The notes below the pieces were generated by a model. It searched no databases. It worked only from the letters and a program-made list of their open reading frames with translations, and was not told the DNA's origin. Source: Posidonia oceanica (Eukaryota; Streptophyta; Magnoliopsida; Alismatales; Posidoniaceae). From it: 64,000 bases of DNA. Location of the stretch: positions 13,069,001 through 13,133,000 of the forward strand of contig JAZBRS010000059.1 of the NCBI GenBank assembly GCA_037176725.1. Direction: 5' to 3'. Every line of letters begins with the position of its first letter. Position 1 is the stretch's first letter. Shown here one piece after another: positions 9,725 to 20,020 of the stretch. Both the position numbers and the translations under genes were made by a program.

Positions 9725-10628
9725 ATGATAATTGGCAAGTTTCGGACTTACCGATCGGAAGGGGCACATTGATAAATGATAGGTTTCGGACTAATTGACC
9801 GTAATGGGAAGAAAAGTGATAAGTTTCGGACTTATAGACTAGAAAGGATAGGTTTTGAACCTATCAACTGCAAAGGATGGATGATAAGTTTCAGACTTAT
9901 CGACCGGAAAGGATAGGTTTTAGACCTATCGACCGCAAGGGATAGATGATAAGTTTCGGACTTATAGACTAGAAAGGATAGGTTTTGAACCTATCAACTG
10001 CAAAGGATGGATGATAAGTTTCGGACTTATCGACCGGAAAGGATAGGTTTCAGACCTATCGACCGCAACGGATAGATGATAAGTTTTGGACTTATCGACC
10101 AGAAAAGATAGGTTTCGGACCTATCGATCATAAAGGATAGATGATAAGTTTCAGACTTATCGACCGGAAAGGATGGGTTCTGGACCTATCGACCGCAAAG
10201 GATAGATGATAAGTTTCGGACTTATCGACTGGAAAGGATAGGTTTCAGACCTATCAACCGCAAAGGATAGATGATAAGTTTCAGACTTATCGACTGAAAA
10301 GGATAGGTTTCGGACCTATCGACCACAAAGGATGGATGATAAGTTTCGGACTTATAGATTAGAAAGGATAGGTTCCGGACCTATCGACCGCAATGGATAG
10401 ATGATAAGTTTCGGACTTATCGACTGGAAAGGATAGGTTTCAGACCTATCGACCGCAAAGGATAGATGATAAGTTTCGGACTTATCGACCGAAAAGGATA
10501 GGTTTCGGACCTATCGACCACAAAGGATAGATGATAAGTTTCGGACTTATCGATTAGAAAGGATAGGTTCCGGACCTATCGACCGCAATGGATAGATGAA
10601 AAGTTTTGGACTTATCGACCGGAAAGGA
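9725..10628. repeat. 65-bp hairpin minisatellite, about 13 units
   Basis: The period is 65 bp (for example unit starts at 9883, 9948, 10013 and 10078). Each unit carries two short perfect hairpins: GATAAGT-TTCGG-ACTTATC and GATAGGT-TTCGG-ACCTATC. Arm changes are often matched on the other side. Variants recur at 130-bp and 195-bp distances, suggesting higher-order amplification. It lies in the 3' untranslated part of F1-2, next to a single 93-bp-type unit. No coding function is proposed. Confidence 0.9.
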
Positions 10629-10746
10629 TAACGGGAGCACCAAAACCCAAAGGCGGGGCAAAAGTTACGGATGGGCCTGTGACAGTTTAGGAATGTCAGC
10701 CTGGATGCAAATGGAAATGTGATACCACGGGGCAGCAAAAAAGATG

Positions 10747-10775
10747 CCCCTGGTATCAGGAAAGGATACCAGGGG
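10747..10775. repeat. GGTATC/GATACC hairpin beside the 65-bp array
   Basis: CCCCTGGTATC (10747-10757) and GATACCAGGGG (10765-10775) are perfect reverse complements around AGGAAAG. It sits in the same position relative to the array as 32610-32637 in F1-3. Confidence 0.85.
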
Positions 10776-11606
10776 ACAGCCGAAGCGCCCTTGGCGTCGA
10801 AAAGCGAAGGATGGGGACAAAACTGATGTGTTTGCTAACCGAGTAGTTAGGGGGTACTAGCTCAGATGAAGATCCAGCTGAGGGTGCTCGGTGGATTTGC
10901 TTGATTCTAGGGCGATTGATGGATGCTACGGTTGAGTATCCTGCCTGGGAGTCATTTAGAATAGCTCTAGCGTTGATCTACAAAGATTCTGGTATTCCAA
11001 CAGGATACAGGGGCTTTCTTGCAATTTTCGTTGAGCTGAGAATTCTAGCAGCTGCTTCTGACTTGTGTGAACTGTCAGGGTCTGATGGCGCCGTCCTCGT
11101 GGTTCCGAGGGGTTTGATGCGCAGGTTCAATGTAGCATTCTAACTGCAAACTGGACAAACGGCTCAATGCATGGTTGTGCAAGAACATGCATGCATTAAG
11201 TTTATAGAAGATAACTCAACACACAAGCAAATGGCACAACAAAACATCTTCGCATTGATTAAGTCTTGCTTACATGCCCATAGCTGGGCTGAATAATATA
11301 CAACAAAACTTAAACAGGACGCACAGCCGCATAAGTGCCCTAACCGGTCTGGGGCCTCTTGGACCTTCTGGTATCACTGAACAGAGGGGCGCCAGGCGGG
11401 ATCTCGTTTATGGGCCAGAGCCCCTGTACCTCAGTCATGTACTCGAGGGTGCACCCCGAGCCTTTTACAGCCGCAATGTCTGTCGACTGTACCCCATGGC
11501 GCATCAGGTGGGCTAATTTTGCTGTTGCTGCAGTTGAGTTGAGCGGATAGGGTTGAAGAAGCTTGGGCGTTGTGCTATTGACAAAGGCACTCTGCTGAAA
11601 CCCGAA
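10776..11606 (-). other. F1-2 sequence downstream of the DUF7745-like frame
   Basis: No gene is supported. A block at about 11390-11450 resembles 42475-42530 in F1-3 (shared GGGATCTCG and CCTCAGTCATGTACTC), so F1-3 appears to keep the tail of this module without the reading frame. An 80-codon plus-strand frame at 10901-11143 has no recognisable domain and no visible sister copy, so it is not called. Confidence 0.5.
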
Positions 11607-12491
11607 CTACCACATAACCCGGATAGGATGATATTCAACACCTCTAGTGAACCCTGGTAGGATGACTAGTTGCATGTCGCGAGCGCTGAAGAAGACAATA
11701 AGTGATTCAGCTGTGGAGGGGATGAGGTGCCAGGTTACTGCATCCTCGACCAACCTCGCCAGCTTCTCGTATTCCTTGCGAACGCTCTGAATGGCTCGAG
11801 CATGGCCGGTACCGCAGTAGGTCTCAAAGGTGGCTCTCTGTGGGTGTAGAATCTCCATCCCCAGGTGTCTAGCCAACCAAACCTGTACTAGGGCTCCGCC
11901 GCTGTGGAAGTGGCAGCAGCAGTGCGAGATGCGGTCCAGCCCGCGATAAGTCTCTGCTAAAACTACTAGTGCCAGGTCGATCTGTCGGGTCACCACAGCA
12001 AGTGCAATCTCAGCAGCCTCGATTGCAACTGTCATCCGGCCATGAGTGAAGATCAGCTCCCCTAGGAAGCAGGTGACAAAACCTCGGAGCCACAGTTCAT
12101 CTTCAAGTATGGCGCGCTTCTTGGCGACTTCATCAAAGTATTCTAGGCAGAGCATGGGCGTAGGCCCGTTGGTGCAAAGTAGCCTTTGTTTGCATTCCTT
12201 AGTGGAGAGTCCAGTTAGTTGGCTCAGGACTGCAATATATCTGTCCCGCCACATGAATATAGCTGGTCCCATAGTCTTGGAAAAGCCACAGATCCGGCGT
12301 ACTTCCTCTAGCGTGAGTGTCAGCTTTGATCTGCTGAAGCGGAAAATATGGTGTGCGGGCTTCCAGAATCTTGCGGCAGCGCACAGGAGATGGCGGCTCA
12401 CTTCTACCCCAGCTGCCTTCAAAAATCTAGGCGGGATGCCCCATAAGCTCAGCTTCTCACGGTCATCGGCGGTGAGTTTGCCGATCCACTC
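11607..12491 (-). pseudogene. DUF7745 / plant-mobile-domain-like protein carried in F1-2
   Basis: An open frame of 294 codons on the minus strand, bounded upstream by TGA at 12492-12494; no ATG lies near its 5' end, so the start is lost or remote. The N-terminus reads EWIGKLTADDREKLSLWGIP. Then FWKPAHHIFRF and LTLTLEEVRRICGF match the usual FWxPxxxxFxF...LTPTLEE layout of transposon-linked plant proteins of the DUF7745/aminotransferase-like plant mobile domain group. Later FVTCFLGELIF, LVVLAETYRGLDRI and GGALVQVWLARHL also fit. The function of this group is unknown; it is often found in or near transposable elements. It lies in sense with the F1 element between the lost gag side and the 3' hairpin arrays. 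The assignment is from motif memory, not a search. Confidence 0.6.
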
Positions 12492-12760
12492 TCAGAGGAC
12501 CCCGAAGCAACGCGTCGGGGTTACTAAAGTACGGAAGACTATCTCACTGGCAAGGAGGGAGGAAACAGGGGCGCTTGAGAGAGGAACTGGTGCAAAATCT
12601 GCAAGTACCTGTGATCAAAGCTGTACATCAATCCAGATTGTATACAGGCACACAATATTGGCTGTCAAAGAAGCAGAATGTGCATATCAGAGCAGATAAA
12701 GTAGTTCATATGTTACGGCTAACTATTAGATCACAGAATCCGAGCACATCCAGTCATACA
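12492..12760 (-). other. Upstream remnant of the DUF7745-like module
   Basis: No gene seen. The frame of 11607-12491 is closed by TGA at 12492-12494. Further upstream the sequence is unique in the window and joins the short 80-bp repeats at 12761. Confidence 0.4.
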
Positions 12761-12965
12761 AAGGGGACCTCGTCTGCATGGGGCGAAGTCGCACAAAAGG
12801 GCACACTTGTCCTCGTCCGTATGGAGTGAGGAAACAAGCGGGAGGGGCTTCGTCTGTCCAGAGCGAAGTTACATAAAGGAGTACACTTGTCCTCGTCCGC
12901 ACGAAGCAAGGAAATAAGCGAAAGGGACTTCGTCCATTCGGAGCGAAGTCGCGCAAGGGAATACT
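12761..12965. repeat. Diverged 93-bp-type repeats, about 2.5 units of about 80 bp
   Basis: Units begin near 12763, 12843 and 12923. Each contains GGGACTTCGTC-like, GAGCGAAGTCGCGCAA-like and CTTGTCCTCGTCC-like blocks, as in the arrays at 28683-32530 and 50850-53138, but with a shorter period. They end exactly where F2-1 gag sequence begins. Confidence 0.75.
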
Positions 12966-14691
12966 GGCAGGTAGTGCCTGGCTATGCAAGCTTGACGGTC
13001 CCTGAGGGACCTACCACAACATCTCTCCACCACGGAGCTACAAAGGCCCTCAGAGGTAGAGCTATCCTCTGCTTCCTGAATCGATCCCCAACACATTCAG
13101 GATGTTGGTTGAAAGTGGAGATCTGCGACTCCCTGAACCCAGGCCAAGTTCTCCAAATGCTAATATGTCGAAGGACTGCCCTTATCATCAAAACCATGGG
13201 CACACCCTTGAAGACTGTTTCACTGTCAAAGATAAAATACATAATCTTAATGACAAGGGTGAAATCATGTGGCCTGAGCTTAAAGCCAAACTGAAGGCAG
13301 CTCAAGAAGGACAAATAATGCAGATACATCAAGAGCCTTTGTTCAACCATCGAGTGGCTCACGCGGATGCGGAAATCATCTTATCAGCTGCTCGGTCCGA
13401 ATTGGTAACTATTCAGCACGTACGAGTAGAACTTGACTTAGAGTAGCCAGTCCAAGATGAGGAAGAACCAGATGTGCCAACAGTACTCGAGCCAGAAACG
13501 TGGTCGGAAGAGGACCTAGACGAAGCTGAGGAAGACCCAGTAGGATGGGAGACTCAGGATGATGAAGAGGGACTCAATGATCCCATGGAATGGCAACATG
13601 AATTAGGTGATGTGGATCCATTTGAACTGGCAGGGAAGATCATCACGAGCTTCGAAGAAACAAGCATCATCTTTTAGAACATGGAGCTACCCACACCAGA
13701 AGAGCGCTCATGCCCATTAATCATTACTGTAGACATTGATAATTGCTCTCTCCATGGAGTACTTATTGATACTGGTGCTAGCAAGAGTCTGTGTTCCCTG
13801 TCCACCCTGAATTTCCTAGGCATAGAAGAAAACAAGATCACCAAATGTCGCTTTGCCTGCATGGCTTATGATAAAAGTAAAAAGGAAGCGATAGGGACGA
13901 TCCAAATGGATGTTACCATAGGCCCCCTCACTAGCGCTACACTAGTCGTAGTGATGGAGGAAGACCTGGCTGAACCGTTGATCCTAGGAAGGTCCTGGTT
14001 AGCCGCGATTGGAGCTGTACCATCCCTGGTGCACCAATCACTCAAATTCAGACATCAAGGGGAAGTAATCATTGTCAAGGCTGATCACAGGCAGGGTTCA
14101 GGGGCAGAATGGAAACCCGCTCCACCAGAGTCAGGTCCCTCATCACACAACGGATGGCTGGTGGGTGGATGGATCGATCACTGGCCCGACGAGGAGACAG
14201 TGGACTCTCAGATGTTCCAAGACATGATCCAAGAAAGCCAGTTGCCCACCTATGATGAATATGCTGATGTGGACTGGTACGGCACGGAAGTCATATTCAA
14301 CTCGCCGCTCCCAGCAGCACAAGCAAGAGTTGATCCTCCTCCCAAACCACTCGATCCTACAAGAGGACACACTAAGGGCAATCATGAACATTGTGTTTAT
14401 GAGGGAGAGGTTAACACAGAACACATCAATGGCCACACTTCAAAAGGAGGAGGAAATCTGATAGCTTCACTCCAAGACAAAGCCACCAGGGGCACACTGC
14501 CTGGAACGGGTCAGAATGAGTTCGACTCTGACCCTCTGAAAGCAAGGACTGCATGTAAACCAAAGGAAAGACAAGAATATGCGCCACAAGCACCTGACTA
14601 CTACACGCCAGGGGCAGACTTCTGCAGTCACCCCTCATGTAAGCCCCCTCATTTGGGAAGGGAGGTGCGAAATTCCACTGAACCCGATTGA
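12966..14691 (+). pseudogene. gag-pro: gag C-terminus and retropepsin of F2-1
   Basis: One reading frame from about 13102 to 14691, broken by TAG at 13444-13446 and 13675-13677. It begins with the gag nucleocapsid, including the knuckle CPYHQNHGHTLEDC (CX2HX4HX4C) and VKDKIHNLNDKGEIMW. An acidic linker follows, then a retropepsin-like aspartic protease with LIDTGASKSLCS (DTGAS at 13768-13782) and ILGRSWLAAIGA near 13981-14010. The C-terminal tail (YDEYADVDWY, PPPKPLDPTRGHT) matches F2-2 and F2-3, which lack the protease. The DTG motif is intact. Upstream the frame runs into the satellite junction at 12966. It would cleave Gag if expressed, but the stops argue against that. Confidence 0.8.
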
Positions 14692-15189
14692 GGGTAGTGG
14701 TTAATTCGATTAAAAACATGTAAATAAGACACCTTTCTTTTTGTACTTTTGTTTCCTTTATTTTGTTCTTTATTTTTCTCTAATGTTAAGTTAGATTATA
14801 AGTAATAAAATAAATAATAAAAACGACTGATGAGTGTGGACTATACCTAACAACTTAGAGTACTAAGTAGAGTTGCCAAAATATCACCTAAGGTTCCTAA
14901 GCAGAGACCGTGATACCCAGGGAAGGTCCAACCACTGGTGGTGACAACCTAAAGGCATCTTTAGATCCGTGGGAGTTACATACAATACACCCTTAATTAG
15001 CATGCCAAAATCAAGAAAGGAACCAAAGACCAAGTTCTAGCCAAGGAACGAAAGTTGCATCCTAAATAGAAAAGGAACTGAGCAACTAGGGTAACCTCAA
15101 CCTTGTCCTGTCTGCACATACACTTGCACGAGGAGGTAAGAGAAAGGCTAGCTCGGGGCAAAGGCTTATGATACGAACCGCTTGCCAAT

Positions 15190-15380
15190 TAACTTAGAAA
15201 GCGTCCAGAAAAGATGGTAGCAAAAACTGCCCAAACAGAGAGGAAAGAAGGCAGCAAAGAAGCTGCCCAAGTGAGGAAAAATGAAAAGAGACAGTGAAAG
15301 AAACTGTCCAACTGAAGGAGGTCAGCAAAGAGCTGTCCAAAGAGCAGAAAAAGAGCATGGCAAAAGCTGTCCATGAACCT
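15190..15380. repeat. GCTGTCC irregular tandem repeats
   Basis: About five copies of a 35-40-bp unit with AGCAAAGAAGCTGYCCAA-like cores. Related stretches are at 23180-23350 in F2-2 and, inverted, about 36420-36580 in F2-3. Confidence 0.6.
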
Positions 15381-16574
15381 AAGGCATAAATCCTAGAAGG
15401 ACGCATTAAGAACCAAGGAAAGGCAAGTGGAATTCAAGACATGAGCCAAAGTCGAGAGCTTACTGCACTTCAAGTCTCCTCCACCTATCTCACTCACAGA
15501 CAAGGGGCAGGGAATCCTAGAAGTTCAAGGACTGAATAAATAAAGGAGACAACAATCAAACTAAGGCTAGTGTGAGGTCCTAAGTTCTCAAAAGACAAGG
15601 CATGTTAGAAGGGAAAGTTCTCTCACCCTAGATAATATAAGGCAATACTGCAAAAAGCTGTAAGTAAACGGTTGCGACTGCACTCATCAATCCAAAAATC
15701 CAAAAATTAGAAAATCCAAAATACCAAAAAATCAGAAAATCCCAAATACCAAAAAAATCATTAAATCACAAAAATTCAAAAATTAGAAAATCCAAGAAAA
15801 CCAGCACCATCCACCCTACATACTAGTGAAAACTTAGTAAGTAGGAAAATTGGAATTAGTCTGGCCGGTGATGCAACAATCATTTCACCTCGGATTTGGA
15901 GTCAACGTCCTACTCAAGCGTATCACACGGCTTGAGTGTGTTTTCTCAACAAAGACATTCCTTCTGCAATAATCTTTAGAGTATCTACGGATGACTCACA
16001 ATCGACGTCTATTGGGCTCCGATTTTCCATCTCTCTGTCGAGGCCAAGATTAATTCCCTCCACCTAGTTCTCAAGTAGTATTGATTAAGCGATTACTTTA
16101 TTTCATACACAAGTATAACTTAGTCAATCGCCCTAGGAATTGGGAAAGGTTCACCTGTGATTACTAACATCTTTTGTTAAGTGTGCAGGTATAAAGCTTA
16201 CAACATAAAGAATGAGCTCACGCCTAAGGAGCTCATATAGTGTGCAAAGGCACACCCACTTTGACTAAAAGGCAAACCCTGGTTTGGCAAAGGAAGGGTT
16301 CACTCCCTCACCCGGTTCTCTAATAATAGAACTCCATTATTTGCCAAATCGAGCTGTGGGACGACAGTCCTTTCCCGAGAGTACCGGTTACACTCAAGGA
16401 TGGAAAACACTTGACCACAACAAATTGCATTCATTCATTTTGCATATGTTCATATGGTTTGGGACCAACCGTACCCCACCGACCTAACCTAGCATATGGA
16501 TCATTCATTCCATCATATGTTGACTTGCATTTGCATTTGTCTGCTTGAATCATGCATCCATGCATTTTCTCATA

Positions 16575-16880
16575 TCATTGGAAGTGGAGCATGGACGGAG
16601 CCAAATGACCTTTAAGAGTGTTAGAAACCCTTAGGACATGTGATTCTCTTAGAGCCAATCTAGTTCCTACCAATCCTTCTATCAAATCCAATCCGAGTAA
16701 AATCTCAAACAAGATGCCACAAGAGCACTCCTTTTCGATCGTGTAAGGGTCACGCCCCACGATCTCCTCCTTAGCTTTGCCCTGTTGAAGTATATCTCTA
16801 CATGGTTGACAGGTCTCGACATCGGCTGCGACACACAGCACTGACTTGACCGATCCATGCCTAAGTCTTCAATATGACGG
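16575..16880 (-). other. Antisense frame in F2-1 3' region (aORF candidate)
   Basis: The minus strand reads VGRDPYTIEKECSCGILFEI and LGLDLIEGLVGT, with an upstream REIAERLNGSINCRHIED part in another frame. Sister copies are at 24610-24907 and 34790-35146. Extra antisense ORFs between pol and the 3' LTR are known in Tat-type plant elements. I recognise no domain. DNA identity is also high, so protein-level selection is not shown. Confidence 0.35.
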
Positions 16881-17065
16881 CAATTAATCGAACCATTCAG
16901 CCGTTCGGCAATCTCCCGACACCGAGTCAGTTCACCCCTTCTTCCTTTTTTATTTATCTTTCTTCATCCCTAGTGGCGGATTGTTTGAGACGGAGCTCTC
17001 CTTTCCAGGAAATGCTTAATGGGACATTTGTTCTTATTTTGGACCCGATCTTGTTCCAAGATCAA

Positions 17066-17082
17066 CTCCAAGGAAGGGCATC
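17066..17082 (+). promoter_or_regulatory. Polypurine tract of F2-1
   Basis: CTCCAAGGAAGGGCATC lies directly before the LTR start TGTAGATATC. The same tract precedes the LTR at 25077. Confidence 0.75.
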
Positions 17083-18639
17083 TGTAGATATCTCATTTTC
17101 ACATTTCCCAGAGTTCATAGAGGATAGGAACTTCTGAGGCACCCAGATCACACAACTAAGGCTTAATAACATATTTTTCCGGAGTTTTCATGATTCGCTT
17201 AAAAACAATGCTTGATTTTGCTTGACACAAGGTTGTTGGCTGTGGCATAACTAACGCACTTAGACTCGTGGCAAGTCCAAGTACCTTGAGCACTCTTTGT
17301 CCCACTCAAATCTGCGGCAGATTTGAGTTAAAGATGATGTTTTTATGATTTCATGAGATCTCGGAAGTTTTCGGGCTTTTATCATGTTTCTCTGGATTAA
17401 AATTAAAAGATAGGGTTAAAAATGCAAAATATCTAGCTAGTTGCCTCCGAGAGTGGCGACACAGCCAGACGCCTTTCAGAGGGGCGACTGGACTGTGTAG
17501 GCACTTGTGTGACAGGTGACTAGCACCATATCTCTCTTTCCAGCTTAATATCAATATCCTGGGCATTAATATAATATACGGGAATTTTATAAGCTATTAT
17601 AACATTTTTCCGTAAATTATTGATATTCATGTGATGTTCTAGCATTTAATATATGGAATAACACATATATCATAAATAAAATAATCAAAGAACAATCTAG
17701 AAAATCCTAGGGGGCTTCAAAACAAATATCTTGATTTTTAACACGTTTTAATGTGCTAATCAAATCCCTAAAAATTTGAACCCAATCCCTTAGAATCTCT
17801 TAAAAATCAGAAACAAATATTTTAGTTGCTGGAATAGTGCAGTAGCTAGGCACCACTATATGCGGCGACTAGCTGACGTGGACTCCGCTGACCTGGTCAC
17901 GCGGTGTTTCCCCGGCATTTTCCACGATCTTTTCGGAAGATATTTGTGCGAGTCGCCTACCTATGTGGAGACTAACCCTAAAAATCTATTTTCTTCTAGA
18001 AACTTCTAGAACCTTCCTAGCTTTGAGCCACCCATGTCCCACGAACCTATAAATAGGCCCCGTGAGTCAGTGCTCGAGAGGGGGCGAATTTTAGGGTTTG
18101 GGGAGGTAAATCCACATCCAAGAGAGAGAGAGTTACATCTTCTAAGAAAGAAACCCTAGGCCCCACCTTCAATCAAGAAACCTAGATCCCCGAGATCTCG
18201 AGCCTAACCGGAGCTCCGACCGTGCCTCCACTTCCTCGCTCCACTGCATACAGCATGAGGGTGAAGGGAGTATCTTCTTCCAATCTACTTTTTCATTTCA
18301 TTATTGCATTCCTTAACATAGGACCTATAGCATAAGCATGTGGGGAACAACCCCTGGTTAGTATTAGATCCACTTGTTCATATTATTCACTATTTTCTTC
18401 TATTATCATTTACTACACACGAACTTACCCAGATCTATCTTGAAGGAAAGGAATACGCTCACGTAACACGAGAAAGCCACTGGACGACACTCTGCCATCG
18501 ATCCAGTGAGCCGAGTACCCACATCATCTACATCTCCCTAGGTGCCTTGTCCTCCCATTGATAAGTGGCAATCACAACAAAGTTAACGACGTCGTGGAAG
18601 CATTGTTATCTTCATAAACACCCCCAAATCCACATCCAT
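17083..18639 (+). repeat. LTR shared by F2-1 and F2-2
   Basis: It begins TGTAGATATCTCATTTTCAC after a PPT and ends near CACATCCATA just before a PBS at 18644. A PPT on its left and a PBS on its right, both in plus orientation, make it the 3' LTR of F2-1 and the 5' LTR of F2-2. It carries a TATA box and GTCGCC/GGCGAC dyads (for example about 17451-17520). The right terminus is not a perfect CA. Confidence 0.85.
18048..18055 (+). promoter_or_regulatory. TATA box in F2 LTR
   Basis: TATAAATA in CCTATAAATAGGCCCC, the likely RNA polymerase II promoter of F2-2. The same box is present in the LTRs at 26042-26049, 33810-33817 and 41594-41601. Confidence 0.75.
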
Positions 18640-18643
18640 AGAT

Positions 18644-18661
18644 CTGGCGATCACGGTGGGA
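18644..18661 (+). promoter_or_regulatory. Primer-binding site of F2-2
   Basis: TGGCGATCACGGTGGGAC follows the LTR by a few bases. F2-3 has TGGCGATCTCGGTGGGAC in the equivalent place, so it differs by one base. It starts with TGG, the complement of a tRNA CCA end. I cannot name the tRNA with confidence. Confidence 0.7.
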
Positions 18662-20020
18662 CCGGCTTTAGCCAACCCTCTGTGCTACGTGAGTTTTTTC
18701 CTTCCTTCCTTCATTTACTTCTTTAGATTTGGTTGTTTTTTTTAGTTGTTTTCGGTTTAGGAGGCCGTGCGCTTAGGTTTTTTCACGACTCCTAAATCCC
18801 GTAGTGTTTTCTGTCTTTAGAACAGTTTTTCTAACCCAACCACCTTGATCTTAAGGCAAGAGGTCTCGTTAGCACTTTGAGGCAACGACAACCTCCCGTC
18901 TCGGGTCGTAGAGGTTCAGGTTACTACTGTCTTGAAAAACAGAGAACTCCGGTTTCCAGCCGCTCTGTAATCTGACGTTTGAACAAGTCGCAGTCCACTA
19001 CGGCGGCTATTCCAGGCGCGCCCATTACGGGCGACTGGATATGGTTTTTTATTTCACTGCAGATCGCTTATTATTTTTAGTAGCCTGTGTTGTTTCTCTT
19101 TTAGATCTGCAGTAGTTTAAAATCTGATTAACATCCTGTCCACTGTAATTTTAGTTTTTTATTCGGATTTTAGGTTTGTATGTGTCCACTCTTAAGGTGG
19201 AAACTATTTTATTGATATTAGAGTTAAAGTTCCTTGAGGGAATCTTCCTCTAACTAGAACAGTCATATAGAGCGAACTGGGCTAGTGCAAGTCGCTCACC
19301 CATACTCTGTTTGATTGGGACAGTTAGGTTAAGAACTCAAGGTGTCCTAGGGTTTTATTTTTCACTCCTCTTCCATAAGTCAAAAATAATCCTTAGTAGA
19401 TACTTGATACTTTGATATTCCTTGTTTATTTACTATTTTATGGTTTGATAAGGGCCGATCATAAGGACAGAATCCTAGGTGGTGAGCTCCTCTTTAGAGA
19501 GACAAACCCGCTGCTTAGGCCCTCTTGGTAGGCCTTGAACGAAGGTCAAAGAGTGGTACCCATAAGCCAAAAATCCCATTAATTGTGAACATGCAGGCTT
19601 AATTAACTGATTAATTATTCACTTCAACAAATAAAAACCTGTGATCTGTCTGAAACTTGCATTGTTTTATTTTCCTGTTTATTGCGCGGTCTGTCCAGAA
19701 CAGACCTTGGCTGCTGGAAGAACAGGTATTGAGCCGCCTGTTCAGAAGGCACCTCGCTCAGCCGCCCTTTCAAATGGCGACTTGTTTGGTCGCTTGACTT
19801 ACAGGCGACGGCAGGGTAGATGTTCCAGTGTACATTGTTTGCAGGGATTTAACTGTCACCATTAACAGGTTGCAAGAACGTCAGAACGTAGGAAGATGTT
19901 CCAACTGCTTCTTTTATTTTATTCTCTTTTACTTAATCGAGTCTACTTTAAGTAGTGTAATTGAGTCTGTAATTTCCCTTTTTAAGTTTTCTGTAATAAT
20001 CTAAAAGACAATCTTGCACG
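18662..20020 (+). other. F2-2 leader
   Basis: Untranslated leader between PBS and gag, homologous to the inverse of 39738-40950. It contains GTCGCC/GGCGAC-type words near 19000-19040 and 19750-19810. No conserved upstream frame was seen. Confidence 0.6.

Larger units (their letters stand above)
8310..12965 (-). mobile_element. F1-2: partial F1 element, 3' part
   Basis: Read on the minus strand: a trace of 93-bp-type repeats (12761-12965), a DUF7745-like frame (11607-12491), hairpin minisatellites (9725-10628), a PPT (8693-8706) and the start of the 3' LTR (8310-8692). The LTR is interrupted at 8310 by F1-1. The 5' side is missing and adjoins F2-1 at 12966. No gag or pol remains. Confidence 0.7.
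14692..17065 (+). other. F2-1 non-coding 3' region
   Basis: It runs from the protease stop to the PPT. Homologous stretches are 22424-25059 in F2-2 and, inverted, 34646-37374 in F2-3. It contains irregular GCTGTCCAA/AGCAAAGAAG repeats (15190-15380), A-rich AAAATCCAAAAAT-type repeats (15690-15800) and a weakly conserved antisense frame (16575-16880). There is no RT, RNase H or integrase motif on either strand. Confidence 0.7.
12966..18639 (+). mobile_element. F2-1: 5'-truncated F2 element
   Basis: Plus-strand order: gag C-terminal part and protease (12966-14691), long non-coding 3' region, PPT (17066-17082), LTR (17083-18639). The 5' LTR, PBS and gag N-terminus are missing. There is no RT, RNase H or integrase between the protease and the PPT. 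The LTR at its right end also acts as the 5' LTR of F2-2. Confidence 0.85.

Noticed and set aside
10901..11143. 80-codon plus-strand frame near the DUF7745-like region
   Set aside because: No domain, no sister copy in the window, and opposite in strand to the element. Length is within chance expectation.
16284..16487. Small plus-strand frame shared with 24348-24542 and 35224-35427
   Set aside because: It is conserved only as part of the F2 3' region at the DNA level. The reading frames start differently in each copy and no domain is recognisable.
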